Shown here piece after piece: positions 21,578 through 21,670 of a stretch of 21,670 nt of DNA. The notes beneath the pieces were generated by a model that did not search any database, was not told the DNA's origin, and saw nothing but the letters and a program-made list of their open reading frames with translations. A program made the translations under genes and the position numbers. The DNA is from an uncultured Collinsella sp. (GTDB lineage: Bacteria; Actinomycetota; Coriobacteriia; Coriobacteriales; Coriobacteriaceae): the NCBI GenBank assembly GCA_900541785.1, contig UQKY01000040.1, forward strand, positions 1 to 21,670. The letters run 5' to 3'. Position 1 is the stretch's first letter. Every line of letters starts with the position of its first letter.

Positions 21578-21670
21578 TATTTGAAAATCGGAATAGAAGC
21601 CTACTCCTTTGTGGTGGTTGATTTTCAATCTCAACGCAACAGCCTGAACGGACCCCGCGTTTCCGCAGCT

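Overview
The window reads as chromosomal DNA of an anaerobic, GC-rich Gram-positive bacterium, most likely Collinsella or a close relative in the Coriobacteriia. This is inferred from the GC-rich codon use, the MurT/GatD lipid II amidation enzyme, the fermentative alcohol dehydrogenases, a phosphotransferase system (PTS) alpha-glucoside operon and the style of the intergenic repeats. No marker gene such as 16S rRNA is present to prove it. I see no integrase, transposase, phage gene, tRNA, rRNA or CRISPR array, so this is not an obvious mobile island.

Layout. 1-341 is the 3' end of a sensor histidine kinase. 603-2201 (-) is guaA (GMP synthase) with a clear terminator; it is divergent from a type I L-asparaginase (2469-3482). 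3483-3803 has no gene but holds a nested inverted repeat. A 72-aa XRE regulator (3804-4022, -) and an unrecognised 129-aa protein (4099-4488, +) diverge around a perfect 24-bp palindrome. ychF (4893-5969, -) is followed closely by a small DUF1648-like membrane protein (4498-4881, -).

6097-11411 is a sugar-use locus. It holds a GH4 6-phospho-alpha-glucosidase and its EIICB PTS permease on the - strand, and a zinc polyol/alcohol dehydrogenase and a GntR/UTRA regulator on the + strand. The divergent promoter region carries repeated TTGTCTA-type operator sites overlapping both predicted promoters. The likely logic is that the permease phosphorylates an alpha-glucoside, the GH4 enzyme splits it into glucose-6-phosphate and an aglycone, the dehydrogenase may oxidise a polyol aglycone, and the regulator controls all of it.

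11543-16536 (-) is redox-flavoured: a multi-cluster 4Fe-4S protein, two glycerol-dehydrogenase paralogues (one with an altered active site) and an iron-dependent alcohol dehydrogenase. Strong intrinsic terminators lie between the last three genes. 16537-17036 has no gene. 17037-21379 (+) holds two overlapping paralogous alpha-helical (TPR-like) proteins, then a single-chain fusion of MurT and GatD. The right end carries a hairpin terminator and a regular array of four 15-bp repeats, alternating in orientation, with an exact 40-bp period.

Most noteworthy items: the MurT-GatD fusion, the 40-bp-period alternating repeat array, the shared palindrome of the XRE/unknown pair, the GntR operator cluster with a polyol-dehydrogenase link, and the GldA paralogue lacking an active-site histidine.
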